A DNA stretch of 64,000 bases from Acidobacteriota bacterium (GCA_003133645.1 PKYI01000033.1:21385-85384); one strand, 5' to 3'; positions 26,444 to 35,435 are shown, counted from the stretch's first letter. Made by a program: numbers and translations. Notes: a model not told the origin generated them from the letters alone.

Positions 26444-27970
26444 ATGCCCCAAGCGAAGAGACTCTCACCTGTCGTCATCCTGCTCGCCGCGTTGCTGACC
26501 TCAGCGGCGGCCGTGCGAGCCCAGGGTCTCGGCGACCTCGAGAAGAAGGTCGTCGAGAAGACCCTCCCGAACGGTCTCAAGGTCCTCATCCTGCCGCGGC
26601 CCGCGGCGCCGGTCGTCTCGATGGCGACCTACGCCGACGTCGGCGGCGTGGACGAGAACCAGAACGCCACCGGGCTCGCCCATATCTTCGAGCACATGGC
26701 GTTCAAGGGCACCACGACCATCGGGACCAAGGACTACGCGAAGGAGAAGGCCGCAATGAAGACGGAGGACGAGGCCTTCGCCGCCCTGCGCGCCGAACGG
26801 TTGCGCCGGCCCCGTCCGGACCCGGACAAGGTCAAGCGACTCGAGGACGCGCTCACCAAAGCCCAGGACGAAGCGCGCGCCTTCGTCGTGCCGAACGAGA
26901 TGGGCGAGATTATCGAGCGGGCCGGCGGTCACGGCCTCAACGCCTTCACCAACTTCGACATGACCGTCTACCACTACTCCCTGCCGTCGAACCGGCTCGA
27001 GCTTTGGGCCTCGCTGGAGGCCGACCGCTTCAGCCACCCGGTGCTGCGCGAGTTCTACAAGGAGAAGGACGTGATCATGGAGGAGAAGCGGATGGGCGAG
27101 AGCCAGCCCACCGGCCGCCTGTTCACCGACTTCATGCCGCTCGCCTACACCGCGTCGATGTACCGCGCCGGCGTGATCGGCTACACGAGCGATTTGAAGG
27201 CGATCACCCGGGCGGAGGCCGAGACCTGGTTCGCCAAGTACTACGGCGCAAAGAACCTCACGGCCGTCGTCGTGGGTGACGTCGACCCCGCGACGGCGAT
27301 GCCCCTGTTCGAGAAGACCCTCGGCACCATCCCTTCGGGGCAGAAACCGGGACCGGTGGTGACCCAGGAGCCGGCGCAGCGCGCCGAGAAGCGCCTGATC
27401 ATGGAAGATCCATCGCAGCCGTTCCTGCTCGTCGCCTACCACAAGGGTGACATCAACGATCCGGACAGCGCGGTCTACGAGGCGATCAGCGACATTCTCG
27501 CCGAGGGGCGCTCCTCGTGGGTCTACAAGTCGCTGGTGACCGACAAGAAGGTGGCGCTCTACACCGGTGCCTTCACCGAACTCGGCCAGAAGTACCCCGG
27601 ACTGTTCGTGTTCTTCGCCATCCCCAACAAGGGCAAGAGCAACGCCGACTGCGAGAACGCGATTTACGAGCAGATTGAGCGGCTCAAGAAAGAGCCCGTG
27701 TCGGCCGCGGAGCTGCAGGCCGTCAAGGCAAAGGAGAAGAAGAAGTTCCTCGCGGCGATCGACTCCAACATGGGTCTCGCCATGCAGCTCGCGTACGCTC
27801 AGAACCTGCAGGGCGACTGGCGCGAGGCGTTCCGCTGGCTCGACAAGGTCGACAAGGTGACATCAGCCGACATCCAGCGTGTCGCCCGCGCTCTGTTCGT
27901 CAGGTCCAACCGCAGCGTCGCCATGATCGAGACGACCGCCGAGAAGCCGACCGAGCAGGCGGCGAAGTGA
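26444..27970 (+). CDS. Zinc M16 peptidase, catalytic subunit
   Basis: 508 residues with a signal peptide ('VVILLAALLTSAAAVRAQ'). The inverted zinc motif 'HIFEH' is at residues 80-84 and the distal region has 'NAFTNFDMTVYHYSLP' and 'KDVIMEEKRM' where the third ligand lies. A long charged insertion (~95-150) separates the two, as in bacterial PqqL/M16B proteins. It would degrade peptides in the periplasm. The start at 26444 has GGAGGGATCGC upstream. It is followed after 20 bp by the non-catalytic partner, which is the usual heterodimer arrangement. Confidence 0.93.
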   Translation: MPQAKRLSPVVILLAALLTSAAAVRAQGLGDLEKKVVEKTLPNGLKVLILPRPAAPVVSMATYADVGGVDENQNATGLAHIFEHMAFKGTTTIGTKDYAKEKAAMKTEDEAFAALRAERLRRPRPDPDKVKRLEDALTKAQDEARAFVVPNEMGEIIERAGGHGLNAFTNFDMTVYHYSLPSNRLELWASLEADRFSHPVLREFYKEKDVIMEEKRMGESQPTGRLFTDFMPLAYTASMYRAGVIGYTSDLKAITRAEAETWFAKYYGAKNLTAVVVGDVDPATAMPLFEKTLGTIPSGQKPGPVVTQEPAQRAEKRLIMEDPSQPFLLVAYHKGDINDPDSAVYEAISDILAEGRSSWVYKSLVTDKKVALYTGAFTELGQKYPGLFVFFAIPNKGKSNADCENAIYEQIERLKKEPVSAAELQAVKAKEKKKFLAAIDSNMGLAMQLAYAQNLQGDWREAFRWLDKVDKVTSADIQRVARALFVRSNRSVAMIETTAEKPTEQAAK

Positions 27971-27990
27971 GCCGCGGCAAGGAGACTGCC

Positions 27991-30141
27991 ATGAAAACAC
28001 CACGAATCGCCCTGTCCCTGGTTGCCCTGCTCGCCTTCCTCGTGCCCGCCGCCGCCTCGTTCGGGCAGGGGGCGAAGGCCGGGAAGCCGCGGGCCATCGA
28101 CACCATCAAGTACCCCAAGCTGCACGAGATCAAGATGCCGGCGGTGGTCCGCGAGACGCTGCCGAACGGGATGAAGCTCCTCCTCGTCGAGGACCACGAC
28201 CTGCCGCAGATCTCGTTCCGCGCCACGGTGCGCGGTGGCCGGCTCGCCGAGCCCGCCGGGCGGCGCGGTCTTGCCGAGCTGTTCGGTGAGGTGCAACGCA
28301 CGGGCGGCGCCGGCACGATGACCGGCGACCAGGTCGATCAGCTCCTCGACAGCCTCGGCGCCGAGGTCGAAACCAACGTCGGGGAGGCCGCCGGGACCGT
28401 GGAAGGCAAGGCCCTGACCGAGACCTTCGACAAGGTCCTGCCGGTGTTCGCCGAGATCCTGACGAAACCGGCGTTTGCCCAGGACAAGGTCGACCTCGGC
28501 AAGACCCACATGCGCTCGAACATCTCGCGGCGCAACGACCAGGTCATGGGGATTGCGGTGCGCGAGTTCAGGAAGCTCATCTACGGCGCGGCCTCGCCCT
28601 ACGCCCGCCAGGTCGAGTACGACGACGTCGAACGGCTGACCCGCGAGGACCTCGCCGCCTTCCACAAGACCCACTACCGGCCGGACACGACGATCCTCGC
28701 CATGTGGGGCGACTTCGCCGTCGCCGACATGAAGGCCAAACTCGATGCGGCGTTCGCCGGTTTTGTGGCCTCGGGTCCCGCGCCGGCGGTCATCGCCGCC
28801 AGCGTCCCGGCGCAAACGCCGTCGCTCAACTACATCGAGAAGAAGGACGTCGAGCAGACGTTCATCCTCGCCGGTCAGCTCGGCCTGCGCCTGGATGACC
28901 CGGACTACCCGGCCATCTGGGTGATGAGCGACATCCTGGGCGGCGGCTTCGCGTCACGGATCTTCGTCAAGGTGCGCACCGAGAAGGGGCTCGCCTACGC
29001 CGCCGGGGGCGGCATGTCCCCCGCAATGGACCACGTCGGGGCGTTCTACTTCTTCACCTCCACCAAGCCGTCGACCACCGCCGAGGCGCTGGCGACGATG
29101 CTCGGCGAGATCAAGAAGATCCGCGAGGCGCCGGTGACCGACACCGAACTTCAGCGCTCCAAGGACGGGTACCTCAACAGCTACGCCTTCGAGTACGACT
29201 CGACCGGGAAGATCGTCAACCGGCTCGCCACGTACGAGTTCTACGGCTACCCGGCGGACTTCAACGTCAAGCTGCGCGACGGCATCGAGAAGGTCAGCCG
29301 GGACGACGTGCTGCGCGTCGCCAGGAAGTACCTGAACCCCGACGCGCTCAGCATCCTTGCCATCGGCCGCAAGGAACAGTTCGACCGGCCGCTCGACACC
29401 TTCGGCAAGGTCGCCACCCTCGACATCACGATCCCCGAGCCGAAGCCCAAGGAGGCCGTCGCCGAGGCCACGCCCGAGGCCATCGCCAAAGGCCGGGCGT
29501 TGCTCGCCAAGGCGGCCGGCCACGTCGGCGCCGCCGCGCTCGCCGGCGTCAAGGACATCACCTCCGAGGGCACCGCCACCGTGAGCACGCCGATGGGCCA
29601 GATGGACCTGAAGGCCAAGGTGACATTCGTTCTGCCCGACCGATCGGCCAACGAGATGACCACGCCAATGGGCGCGATGGTGCAAGTGCTCGACGGTGAC
29701 CGCGGATTCGTGAAGATGGGGCCGAAGAGCCAGCCCCTGCCGGAGCGCGCCGTGGCCGAGATGAAGCGCGCCCTGTACACCGACTTCGGCTGCTTGCGAC
29801 TGCTCAAGGAGGGACCCTCCGGAACGCCCAAAGCGTGGGCCGGCGGGGACGCCGAGTTCGAGGGCAGGAAGGCGGACGACGTCCTGATCGGCGTGGGTGA
29901 CGGCGTGTTCCATGTCTACCTCGCGCCGGACACCGGCGAGGTCCTCGGGACCAGGCGCTCGGCGCAGACCGAGGAGGGCGCCGTCGACGTGGTCACCGCC
30001 TATTCCAACTACCAGATCGTGTCCGGGTTGCGCATCCCGTTCGCGAGCGTCCAGAAGGTGAAGGGCGAGGTGAAGTCCGACGTCAAGCTCACGGCGGTCA
30101 AGGTCAATGCCGGGTTCGCCGAGGCCGTGTTCAAAGAATAG
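27991..30141 (+). CDS. M16 peptidase, non-catalytic partner with C-terminal extension
   Basis: 716 residues with a signal peptide. The position of HxxEH reads 'GLAELFGEV', so zinc cannot be held as in the partner. The second M16 half ('EKGLAYAAGGGMSPAMDHVG', 'SKDGYLNSYAFEY') is intact. After about residue 490 comes an additional ~225-residue beta-rich domain ('GTATVSTPMGQMDLKAKVTF' to 'SGLRIPFASV') like LolA/outer-membrane lipoprotein-sorting folds. It probably completes the peptidase chamber with the upstream subunit. The start at 27991 has AAGGAGACTGCC; the GTG at 27967, overlapping the previous stop, is less likely. Confidence 0.9.
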   Translation: MKTPRIALSLVALLAFLVPAAASFGQGAKAGKPRAIDTIKYPKLHEIKMPAVVRETLPNGMKLLLVEDHDLPQISFRATVRGGRLAEPAGRRGLAELFGEVQRTGGAGTMTGDQVDQLLDSLGAEVETNVGEAAGTVEGKALTETFDKVLPVFAEILTKPAFAQDKVDLGKTHMRSNISRRNDQVMGIAVREFRKLIYGAASPYARQVEYDDVERLTREDLAAFHKTHYRPDTTILAMWGDFAVADMKAKLDAAFAGFVASGPAPAVIAASVPAQTPSLNYIEKKDVEQTFILAGQLGLRLDDPDYPAIWVMSDILGGGFASRIFVKVRTEKGLAYAAGGGMSPAMDHVGAFYFFTSTKPSTTAEALATMLGEIKKIREAPVTDTELQRSKDGYLNSYAFEYDSTGKIVNRLATYEFYGYPADFNVKLRDGIEKVSRDDVLRVARKYLNPDALSILAIGRKEQFDRPLDTFGKVATLDITIPEPKPKEAVAEATPEAIAKGRALLAKAAGHVGAAALAGVKDITSEGTATVSTPMGQMDLKAKVTFVLPDRSANEMTTPMGAMVQVLDGDRGFVKMGPKSQPLPERAVAEMKRALYTDFGCLRLLKEGPSGTPKAWAGGDAEFEGRKADDVLIGVGDGVFHVYLAPDTGEVLGTRRSAQTEEGAVDVVTAYSNYQIVSGLRIPFASVQKVKGEVKSDVKLTAVKVNAGFAEAVFKE

Positions 30142-30167
30142 GCCGCGCCTCAAGAGTAGGGATACGC

Positions 30168-30197
30168 GCAGCGCCGGGTCACGAGGCCCGGCGCTGC
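30168..30197 (+). terminator. Hairpin terminator after the M16 operon
   Basis: GCAGCGCCGGG-TCACGAGG-CCCGGCGCTGC is a perfect 11-bp stem with an 8-nt loop, 26 bp after the M16 stop, followed by a pyrimidine tract TTCCCTTTCCCC. It is the strongest hairpin noted in the window. Confidence 0.75.
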
Positions 30198-30267
30198 TTC
30201 CCTTTCCCCTGAGCGCTGCCGTTCCACGCCGGTCTCGTTTCGGCGGGCAGCCTGTGCCTCACCTGCC

Positions 30268-30296
30268 TTGACAGAGCAGAGGGAGGGCTCAATACT
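30268..30296 (+). promoter_or_regulatory. Promoter for the small cupredoxin-like gene
   Basis: A perfect TTGACA (30268-30273) is followed after 17 bp by AATACT (30291-30296). The predicted leader to the ATG at 30448 is about 145 nt. The rest of this 306-bp gap holds only the M16 terminator. Confidence 0.55.
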
Positions 30297-30447
30297 CGCG
30301 GAAATGCGCAAATCGGGTGAGCAGTTGCTGAACAAGGCCGGCTTGTGCGACTTGAGCAACGACGAGAGTCCGGAGAAACTCCCTGAAGGGAACTGACAAG
30401 AACACTGAAGCCGGTCGAACCAGGCTCGAGCGGGAAAGGAGAAGCGG

Positions 30448-30780
30448 ATGGCCAGCCACAAAGTCACCATCAAGGAGGTCGGCGGAGTCTTCGAGGTGGA
30501 TATGCGCAAGCTTCACACGAAGGGGGGCAATACGGTCGTCTTCCACAATGACACCGACGACCCTATTGCAATATTCTTCCCGGAGAACGACTTGTTCCTA
30601 GGGTTCGCGGAGCAGTACAACGTCATTGAAGTTCCGGCAAAGGCGTCATCGATCGCCTACACGGTCCAGGGCGGCCAAAAGGGGAAGAAGGACAACCACT
30701 ACGCCTACGCCGTGTATTGCCATACCACGGGGGAGTTCGCCATCGCAAACTCCAACCCCGTCATCATCATTGACCACTAA
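30448..30780 (+). CDS. Small cupredoxin-like / beta-sandwich protein, unknown
   Basis: 110 residues with lower GC than its neighbours. The pattern 'GGNTVVFHNDTDDPIAIFFP' followed by 'NHYAYAVYCHTTGEFAIANS' and a final 'NPVIIIDH' looks like a plastocyanin-type beta-sandwich in which a Cys-His pair sits near the end. The usual Met ligand is not seen, so copper binding is uncertain. There is no signal peptide. The RBS GGAAAGGAGAAGCGG is excellent, and the gene has its own promoter and sits downstream of a strong terminator, so it is a single-gene unit. Confidence 0.65.
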   Translation: MASHKVTIKEVGGVFEVDMRKLHTKGGNTVVFHNDTDDPIAIFFPENDLFLGFAEQYNVIEVPAKASSIAYTVQGGQKGKKDNHYAYAVYCHTTGEFAIANSNPVIIIDH

Positions 30781-30964
30781 CACGGCGCTTCAACCCGTCC
30801 TGCCGGTACCCCGCAGCCCGGCACCGCCGGGCCGGCGCGCCGTTTCGTGACTCGAGCGGCCGCGCGTAGGATATGGAGACAGAGGGTCACCAAGGCATGG
30901 AAATGGCCGAGGATCTCTTCCAAAGCGGTGCAGCCAGGCGGGTCGAACGGCCGCGGTGTGCCGC

Positions 30965-33589
30965 GTGATCGGCACGACGGTCTCTCACTACCGGGTCCTT
31001 GAACGCCTCGGCAGAGGCGGGATGGGCGTCGTCTACAAGGCCGAGGACACGCGCCTGAAGCGTTTCGTCGCCCTCAAGTTCCTGCCGCCCGAGCTCACCA
31101 CCCACCCGGTCTCGCGCGAGCGTTTCATGCACGAGGCCCAGGCCGCGGGCTCGCTCGATCACGCCAATATTTGCACCATCTATGAGATCGACGAGACGAC
31201 CGACGGCCAGGTCTTCATCTGCATGGCGTACGTGGACGGCGAGGCTCTGCGCGCGAGACTCGCGCGCGGACCGCTGACGGTCGAGGAGGCCCTCGCCATC
31301 GCCATCCAGGCGGCCGCCGGGCTTGGCCAGGCGCACCGGCACGGCGTCGTCCACCGCGACATCAAGCCGGGCAACCTGATGCTGACCCGTGACGGCATCG
31401 TCAAGATCGTGGACTTCGGGCTCGCCTCGCTCGCCGGGCACGCACGCTTGACCATGACCGGACAGGTCGTCGGCACGGCGTCGTACATATCGCCGGAGCA
31501 GGCCCGCGGCGCCGGGACCGACTGCCGGTCCGACTTCTGGTCGCTCGGCGTCGTGATCTACGAGATGCTGTCCGGCCGGCTGCCATTCGGCGGGGACAGC
31601 GATGTTGCGACGCTTCACGCCGTCGTCTACGACAACGTTCGCCCTCTTGCCGAGCTGAGGCCGGACCTTCCGCCGCAGCTGCTGGCCGCCGTCGCGCGAT
31701 GCCTCGCGAAGGACCCAGCGATGCGCTACCAGACCGCGGCGGAGCTCGTCGCGGACCTGGAGAACGTCCAGCGCGGGCTCGGACTGGCAACCGCGCCGAC
31801 CCTCTGGAACCTGCCGACCGACCGGTCCGGCGCACGGCGGTTTCGGCTTCCGGCGTGGCTGCGCCGCGCGCTTCGGCCCGCGGTCGCGGTGCCGGCGGCC
31901 GCGGCTCTGATCGTCGCCGCCCTGCTGGCGGTTACACCCATGGGGCAGAAGGCGATGAGGAACCTGCTCCACATCCAGTTGGTCCCGGACCAGCTTCACA
32001 TCGCGGTGCTGGAATTCACGAATGTGGGTGGGGATCCTGACAACCGGGCGTTCTGCGACGGCGTGACCGAGATCCTGTCCAGCACGCTCACCAAGCTCGA
32101 AAGCTTCCGCGAAAGGCTGTGGGTCGTGCCGGCGAGCGAGGTGCGCGCCAGAGAGGTCAAGAGCGCCGGCGAGGCACGCGGCGTCTTCGGTGTGAACCTC
32201 GCGGTCACAGGCAGCGTCCTCCGCGAGGGTGACAAGGTCCAACTCACGGTGAACCTCGTGGACGCCGAGACCCTTCGTCAGATCGACTCCGATGTCATCG
32301 AGGCGCCCGAGGCGGATCTGCCCGAGCTGCAGGACCGCGTCACGTCGGCCACCCTCCAGATGGTCAAGATGAAACTCGAGCCGGTCGAGAGAAAGGAGAT
32401 CACGACCGGAGGCACCAGGGTGCCGAAGGCCTACGACCTCTACGTCCAGGCGCGCGGCACGCTCGAGAACTACCGGGGCGAAAGCGACCCGCAGAAGGCC
32501 GCGGCGCTGTTCAAACAGGCGATTGCCCTCGACCCCGATTTCGCCCTCGCCTGGGCGGGTCTCGCCCAGACTGATCTGGAGTCCTACCGGGTGAAGAAGG
32601 ACGCACACCACGTGGACGAGGCGGCGACGAGCGCGAAACGCGCCCTCGAGCTGGACGATCGCCTCGGCGAGGTGCACGCCACGCTGGGCAGCCTCTTCGC
32701 GACGACCGGGAAGTACGAGGATGCGGTGCACGAGTTCAAACGGGCGATCGAGATCCAGCCCAGGAACGCCAGCGCGTTCGCCGGCCTGGCGCAGGCGTAC
32801 GACCTTCTCAACAATCCCACCCAGGCCGAGGCGACCTACAAGCAGGCCATCGACCTCAGGCCCGAGTACTGGGTGGGCTACACCGAACTGGGCTGGTTCT
32901 ACTACCGGCGGGGTCGATACGAAGACGCCGAGAAACAGTTTGAGAAGGTCACGGCCCTCGTCCCCCAGAACGCCTGGGCGTACAACAACCTCGGGACCGT
33001 GTCCCTGGTCCGTGGGCAGGATGCCCAGGCGCGCGAGATGCTCGAGCGATCTGTGGCCATCAGACCCGTCTACGGGGCCGTTTCCAACCTGGGGACGCTG
33101 TACTTCAAGGAAGGCAAACTGCGGGACGCTGCGACGATGTACGAGAAGGCGCTCGTGATCAGGGGCACCGACTTCCGGCTCTGGGGCAACCTGGGGACCG
33201 CGTACTACTTCTCGGACCAGAAAGCCAAGGCCAAGGAGGCGTACACGCGGGCCGTCGAGGTGGCCGAGCAGCAGCGCGCGGTGAACCCGCGCGACAGCAG
33301 CTTGCTGATCGACCTCGGTGGCTATTACGGCATGCTGGGCGAACGCGCAAAAGGGCTTGCGGTGCTTGAGCTCGTCCTCAAGACGCCACCCACCGACGCC
33401 GACTCGATGGCGGCGATCGGCGAGTCTTTCGAGGACCTCGGAGAACGCGACAGGGCCGTCGAGTGGATCGAAAAGGCGCTCAAGGCCGGGTTCTCCACGG
33501 CCACGCTCGAGGAGGGGCCGGCGTTGCGCGGCCTCCGCAGCGACCCGCGGTTCAAGAAGCTAATCGAGCAGGGCTCGAAGCCGCGCTGA
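30965..33589 (+). CDS. Membrane Ser/Thr protein kinase with TolB-like and TPR extracytoplasmic region
   Basis: About 874 residues. The kinase domain (residues ~9-275) is complete: glycine loop 'LGRGGMGVVYKA', 'VALKFLPPE' (Lys), 'HRDIKPGNLM', 'DFGLA' and 'GTASYISPEQARG'. A single TM helix follows ('PAVAVPAAAALIVAALLAV'), then a TolB-N-like domain ('HIAVLEFTNVGGDPDNRAFC', 'AVTGSVLREGDKVQL') and about eight TPR units. It is a Hanks-type receptor kinase of a kind common in Acidobacteria. The GTG at 30965 gives the usual N-terminus ('IGTTVSHYRVLERLG'); the track starts three codons earlier, and neither has a clear RBS. Confidence 0.93.
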   Translation: MIGTTVSHYRVLERLGRGGMGVVYKAEDTRLKRFVALKFLPPELTTHPVSRERFMHEAQAAGSLDHANICTIYEIDETTDGQVFICMAYVDGEALRARLARGPLTVEEALAIAIQAAAGLGQAHRHGVVHRDIKPGNLMLTRDGIVKIVDFGLASLAGHARLTMTGQVVGTASYISPEQARGAGTDCRSDFWSLGVVIYEMLSGRLPFGGDSDVATLHAVVYDNVRPLAELRPDLPPQLLAAVARCLAKDPAMRYQTAAELVADLENVQRGLGLATAPTLWNLPTDRSGARRFRLPAWLRRALRPAVAVPAAAALIVAALLAVTPMGQKAMRNLLHIQLVPDQLHIAVLEFTNVGGDPDNRAFCDGVTEILSSTLTKLESFRERLWVVPASEVRAREVKSAGEARGVFGVNLAVTGSVLREGDKVQLTVNLVDAETLRQIDSDVIEAPEADLPELQDRVTSATLQMVKMKLEPVERKEITTGGTRVPKAYDLYVQARGTLENYRGESDPQKAAALFKQAIALDPDFALAWAGLAQTDLESYRVKKDAHHVDEAATSAKRALELDDRLGEVHATLGSLFATTGKYEDAVHEFKRAIEIQPRNASAFAGLAQAYDLLNNPTQAEATYKQAIDLRPEYWVGYTELGWFYYRRGRYEDAEKQFEKVTALVPQNAWAYNNLGTVSLVRGQDAQAREMLERSVAIRPVYGAVSNLGTLYFKEGKLRDAATMYEKALVIRGTDFRLWGNLGTAYYFSDQKAKAKEAYTRAVEVAEQQRAVNPRDSSLLIDLGGYYGMLGERAKGLAVLELVLKTPPTDADSMAAIGESFEDLGERDRAVEWIEKALKAGFSTATLEEGPALRGLRSDPRFKKLIEQGSKPR

Positions 33590-33652
33590 TCCCCGCCGAG
33601 GCGGGCCCCATCAGACCTCATACCAATTTGCCATCTGTCGTAGAGCAATGCT

Positions 33653-33771
33653 TGTCACTGCGAGGAGCGGACCGACGAAGCAATCTCGTGGCCCAGTGAG
33701 GTTGGTGGACACCGGGTTGGGGACGGGATCGCTTCGTCATCCCGCCTGCGGCGGGACTCCTCGCGATGACA
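33653..33771. repeat. Palindromic MITE-like element
   Basis: The left arm TGTCACTGCGAGGAGCGGAC with GACGAAGCAATCTCG and the right arm (reverse complement TGTCATCGCGAGGAGTCCCG with GACGAAGCGATCC) are inverted copies about 40 bp long, around a ~36-bp centre. An inner hairpin CCCGCCTGCGGCGGG sits in the right arm. The TGTCATTGCGAGGAGC-type palindrome resembles small non-coding repeats seen in many bacterial genomes. It lies 63 bp after the kinase stop. Confidence 0.7.
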
Positions 33772-33806
33772 CCATTTCCTCTACAAAGGACGGTGAATTC
33801 GTATCA

Positions 33807-33919
33807 GGCTCACGGCCAGAGGAAACGCTTGAGGATCGAGAAGGCTCGGTCTACGTCGTCCTTCGCGAGCACGATGGTCAGCTCGCCGTACGTCGAGACC
33901 ACCACCACGTTGAGGCCTA
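33807..33919 (-). pseudogene. Partial duplicate of the ACT-domain gene 3' end
   Basis: About 113 bp match 34769-34884 at roughly 90% identity with one 3-bp gap. Read on the reverse strand it encodes the last ~35 residues of the ACT protein ('STYGELTIVLAKDDVDRAFS' and 'ILKRFLWP' plus the stop). It has no start and no upstream part. The two copies flank a ~850-bp block holding repeat C and the zinc-ribbon gene. Confidence 0.85.
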
Positions 33920-33937
33920 CTGGGCTCATACTGTACT

Positions 33938-33990
33938 GGGGTCAGGCTTGCGTTGTTGCGTTGTTGCGTTGTTGGCCTTCAGGCGGCCGG
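33938..33990 (+). repeat. Dispersed repeat, copy C
   Basis: GGGGTCAGGCTTGCGTTGTT is followed by an expanded GCGTTGTTGCGTTGTTGG run (one more GCGTTGTT unit than copy B) and CCTTCAGGCGGCC. It belongs to the same family as 13265, 19150 and 21371, and lies directly after the partial ACT duplicate. Confidence 0.7.
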
Positions 33991-34204
33991 ACCGCCCGGG
34001 GTGACCGCGTGGAGCCGGACCGGGCTCCCGTTGCCACCAGCCGTCGGTTGCGCTGACCCGCATGCGAATTGCCACTACCATGATGTTGGGACAGGGGATC
34101 ACGCCGTCTCCGGGATGGGAAGCGGAACACGGCCGGGGAGTGGAAGGCTCTCGGGTTCAAACGGGCCCCGGCCGAAGCCGGGAGAAGCAACGGGGGAGGG
34201 ATCG

Positions 34205-34615
34205 ATGGACGTTCCATCAGGGTGGTTCGAAGCGGCGAAGGGCAAGGAGGTCGAGGTCGTCCTGACCGGCCAGCAGGGCCCGATCACAGGCATCCTCGAG
34301 TCGGTCGGTGCGAGCTCTCTCGAGCTTCGGGACGGGCTCGACGACGTTTGGGTGAGCCTGTCGGCGGTCGTCTCGATCAGGGTTCACTCGCGCAAGCCGC
34401 CGGTGAGGGGCGTCGATTCGAAGCGTTCGGTGACGAGCGAGCCCGAGACGCGAGAGGTTGTGCTGTTCTGCGAGGAGTGCGGGTACGAGCGGATGGGTCG
34501 AGAGCCGGTCTCCGCGGCGGAGAAACCGGAGGCAGCACCGGGAGCCGTGCAGGCGATCGACACATGTCCCGTATGCGGTTGTACGAGCTGGACACGCAAG
34601 AGGTCGCAGCCCTAG
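34205..34615 (+). CDS. Small Sm/SH3-like protein with C-terminal zinc ribbon, unknown
   Basis: 136 residues. The first ~60 residues ('GKEVEVVLTGQQGPITGILE', 'LELRDGLDDVWVSLSAVVSI') look like an Sm/SH3-type barrel of the kind that binds nucleic acid or coats polynucleotides. The C-terminal half has two CxxC knuckles, 'CEECGYERMG' and 'CPVCGCTSW', for one zinc. I do not recognise a named family. The RBS is GGGGGAGGGATCG. It sits inside the block bounded by the two copies of the ACT gene end, so it may have arrived with that rearrangement. Confidence 0.65.
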   Translation: MDVPSGWFEAAKGKEVEVVLTGQQGPITGILESVGASSLELRDGLDDVWVSLSAVVSIRVHSRKPPVRGVDSKRSVTSEPETREVVLFCEECGYERMGREPVSAAEKPEAAPGAVQAIDTCPVCGCTSWTRKRSQP

Positions 34616-34771
34616 GGATCGTCCGGACGGAAGCCGACCGCCGCGCGTTTGCCGACTGCGGCGGAGTTGGACGTGCCCGCGTCGTTCCGGCGCCAGCAAA
34701 CCCTGTGTGTCGTCGACCGCCTGGGACACCCAGACACAGGGGCCGTCGCCCGGCTCGAACAGATCTCCGGC

Positions 34772-35428
34772 TCACGGCCAGAGGAAACGCTTGAGGATCG
34801 AGAACGCGCGGTCCACGTCGTCCTTCGCGAGCACGATGGTCAGCTCGCCGTACGTTGAGACCACCTCCACCACGTTGAGGCCGGCCAGCGCCAGTTGCTT
34901 GAGCAGGGTGTAGTGAACCCCCGGCGTTTGCACGCTCTTCGGCGGCAGCGGGATGACGATCGCCGAGAGGTCATCGAGGCGGCTCACCAGCTGCTCGGAG
35001 CCGAACGCCGCCTCGATGCGGCCCGCCAGACGCGCGCTCGCGATCAACGTCACTTCGAACACCCCCTGCGTATAGGTCAGGAACGCGTCCCGCTCCTTCG
35101 CGATGCTCAGCAGCAGGTTGCGATGGCGCTCGAGCAGTGTCGGCGAGCTACGGAAAGTGAATTCGACCAGGCTCGAGCGCACGGTAAGGTCGCGCATCTG
35201 GCGCAGCAGCTTCACGATCGAGCGGTCCTGCGCGGCGATCCGCGGGGCGAGGCGCTTCAGGGCCATCATCACGGCCGCATCCGACACGCCCTTGCTCAAA
35301 GCGTCCTCCACCTTCGGCCGCAAGCGGCGCGCCAGCGCGGAGAGGTTGAGGATGCCCTCGGCAAGCCCCTCTTCGAGCAAGGGCAACTCTCGAACTAGTT
35401 CCTCCACCACTGCGGCCGTCGTTCGCAT
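34772..35428 (-). CDS. ACT-domain protein divergent from the lysine operon (putative regulator)
   Basis: 218 residues. Residues ~1-75 are helical ('VVEELVRELPLLEEGLAEGI', 'LRPKVEDALSKGVSDAAVMM'), the middle is mixed, and the end is an ACT-type module: 'VHYTLLKQLALAGLNVVEVV', 'STYGELTIVLAKDDVDRAF'. ACT domains bind amino acids, so a lysine- or pathway-sensing role next to lysW is a reasonable inference; no kinase domain is present. The start at ATG 35428 is chosen because a TTGACG-17-TAATTT promoter ends 7 nt before it, so the mRNA is probably leaderless. The TTG start at 35521 in the track lies upstream of that promoter. Confidence 0.75.
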   Translation of the reverse strand: MRTTAAVVEELVRELPLLEEGLAEGILNLSALARRLRPKVEDALSKGVSDAAVMMALKRLAPRIAAQDRSIVKLLRQMRDLTVRSSLVEFTFRSSPTLLERHRNLLLSIAKERDAFLTYTQGVFEVTLIASARLAGRIEAAFGSEQLVSRLDDLSAIVIPLPPKSVQTPGVHYTLLKQLALAGLNVVEVVSTYGELTIVLAKDDVDRAFSILKRFLWP

Positions 35429-35435
35429 CCCACAA

